DNA of 64,000 nucleotides from the NCBI GenBank assembly GCA_963810815.1, contig CAWEPB010000002.1, forward strand, positions 124,001 to 188,000, written 5' to 3'. Origin of the DNA: CAVQWT01 sp963810815 (GTDB taxonomy: Bacteria; Pseudomonadota; Gammaproteobacteria; Burkholderiales; Casimicrobiaceae). The position numbers and the translations under genes were made by a program. A model generated the notes under the pieces. It saw nothing but the letters and a program-made list of their open reading frames with translations. It was not told the origin of the DNA and did not search any database. This document shows positions 63,845 through 64,000 of the stretch, in pieces (positions within the stretch are counted from its first letter, which is position 1; every line of letters begins with the position of its first letter).

Positions 63845-64000
63845 ATGCAGACCACAGCGATGCAACGCAGCGACAACGACCTCAAGGACATCGTCGACAC
63901 CGCCCTAGGCGCCGGCAACTTCTCGGTGCTCTCCAACGCCCTGCGGGCCGCGGATCTGGTCGGGACCCTGAAAGGCGCGGGACCGTTCACGCTGTTCGCG
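63845..64000 (+). CDS. fasciclin (FAS1) domain protein, 3' partial
   Basis: The frame runs off the right end of the window. The 52 visible residues include DLKDIVDTALGAGNFSVLSN and LVGTLKGAGPFTLFA, the start of a FAS1 domain (canonical end FAPTD lies beyond the window). FAS1 proteins are extracellular or surface adhesion modules. No signal peptide is visible at this start; an upstream in-frame start is not evident. Divergent from the giant repeat gene. Confidence 0.85.
   Translation, partial: MQTTAMQRSDNDLKDIVDTALGAGNFSVLSNALRAADLVGTLKGAGPFTLFA

Overview
This is a 64 kb stretch of very GC-rich chromosomal DNA, densely coded on both strands. Gene content and order point to a betaproteobacterium. 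The markers are polA next to a DUF2782 gene and an APH-type homoserine kinase, the overlapping run algH-ruvX-pyrR-pyrB-pyrC', a pilGHIJ-chpA twitching chemosensory cluster, a fused cysNC, and yicC-gmk-rpoZ-spoT next to a protein kinase/PP2C pair. I see no rRNA, tRNA, CRISPR array, prophage or intact insertion sequence. Genus-level placement is not possible from reading alone.

Layout. 1-6.5 kb: a BPSS1780-type membrane protein cut by the window edge, polA, a LOG-family gene whose start codon overlaps that of polA, DUF2782, thrB, and a second BPSS1780-type protein. 6.5-11.2 kb: uvrD and argA back to back, then yggX and an AhpD-like protein. 11.3-14.9 kb: cysD-cysNC sulfate activation and an exported dienelactone-hydrolase-like protein. 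14.9-18.8 kb: the pyrimidine/housekeeping operon, whose last gene (a non-catalytic dihydroorotase homologue) carries a frameshift. 18.9-24.8 kb: a PhoD-like phosphatase, a photolyase, an EF-G-like GTPase and a small exported protein. 24.9-34.7 kb: the Pil-Chp system. 35-38.3 kb: ilvA and ppx. 38.3-42.1 kb: a YqeB/EF2563-like protein facing away from a three-gene lipid-type cluster (OlsB-like acyltransferase, LpxH-like phosphoesterase, GT4 glycosyltransferase). 42.2-47.7 kb: sixA, ppk, dnaQ, PP2C phosphatase and Ser/Thr kinase. 47.9-51.8 kb: yicC, gmk, rpoZ, spoT. 51.9-54.7 kb: grxD, a D-2-hydroxyacid dehydrogenase and a MetE-core methyltransferase. 55.2 kb: a cold-shock gene with a structured leader. 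55.5-63.4 kb: a giant secreted repeat protein (six DUF7933-like and thirteen DUF11-like units) broken by one frameshift. 63.8 kb to the end: the start of a fasciclin-domain protein.

Themes. Several genes serve stress and nutrient physiology: ppk and ppx make and degrade polyphosphate, spoT controls (p)ppGpp, and sixA and the kinase/PP2C pair are phospho-signalling components. Surface biology is represented by Pil-Chp, the giant repeat protein and the fasciclin protein.

The least explained structure is a family of intergenic elements of about 205-236 bp bounded by inverted copies of a 16-bp end (GGGGTCAGGTCGAATT). They lie at 21.8, 36.6 and 52.2 kb, with a partial copy at 42.2 kb. No transposase is present, so they look like non-autonomous, MITE- or REP-like elements. 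Also notable are a predicted stem over the cold-shock ribosome binding site, a 23-bp perfect inverted repeat at 54.9 kb, and two one-base frameshifts that may be either assembly errors or real lesions.
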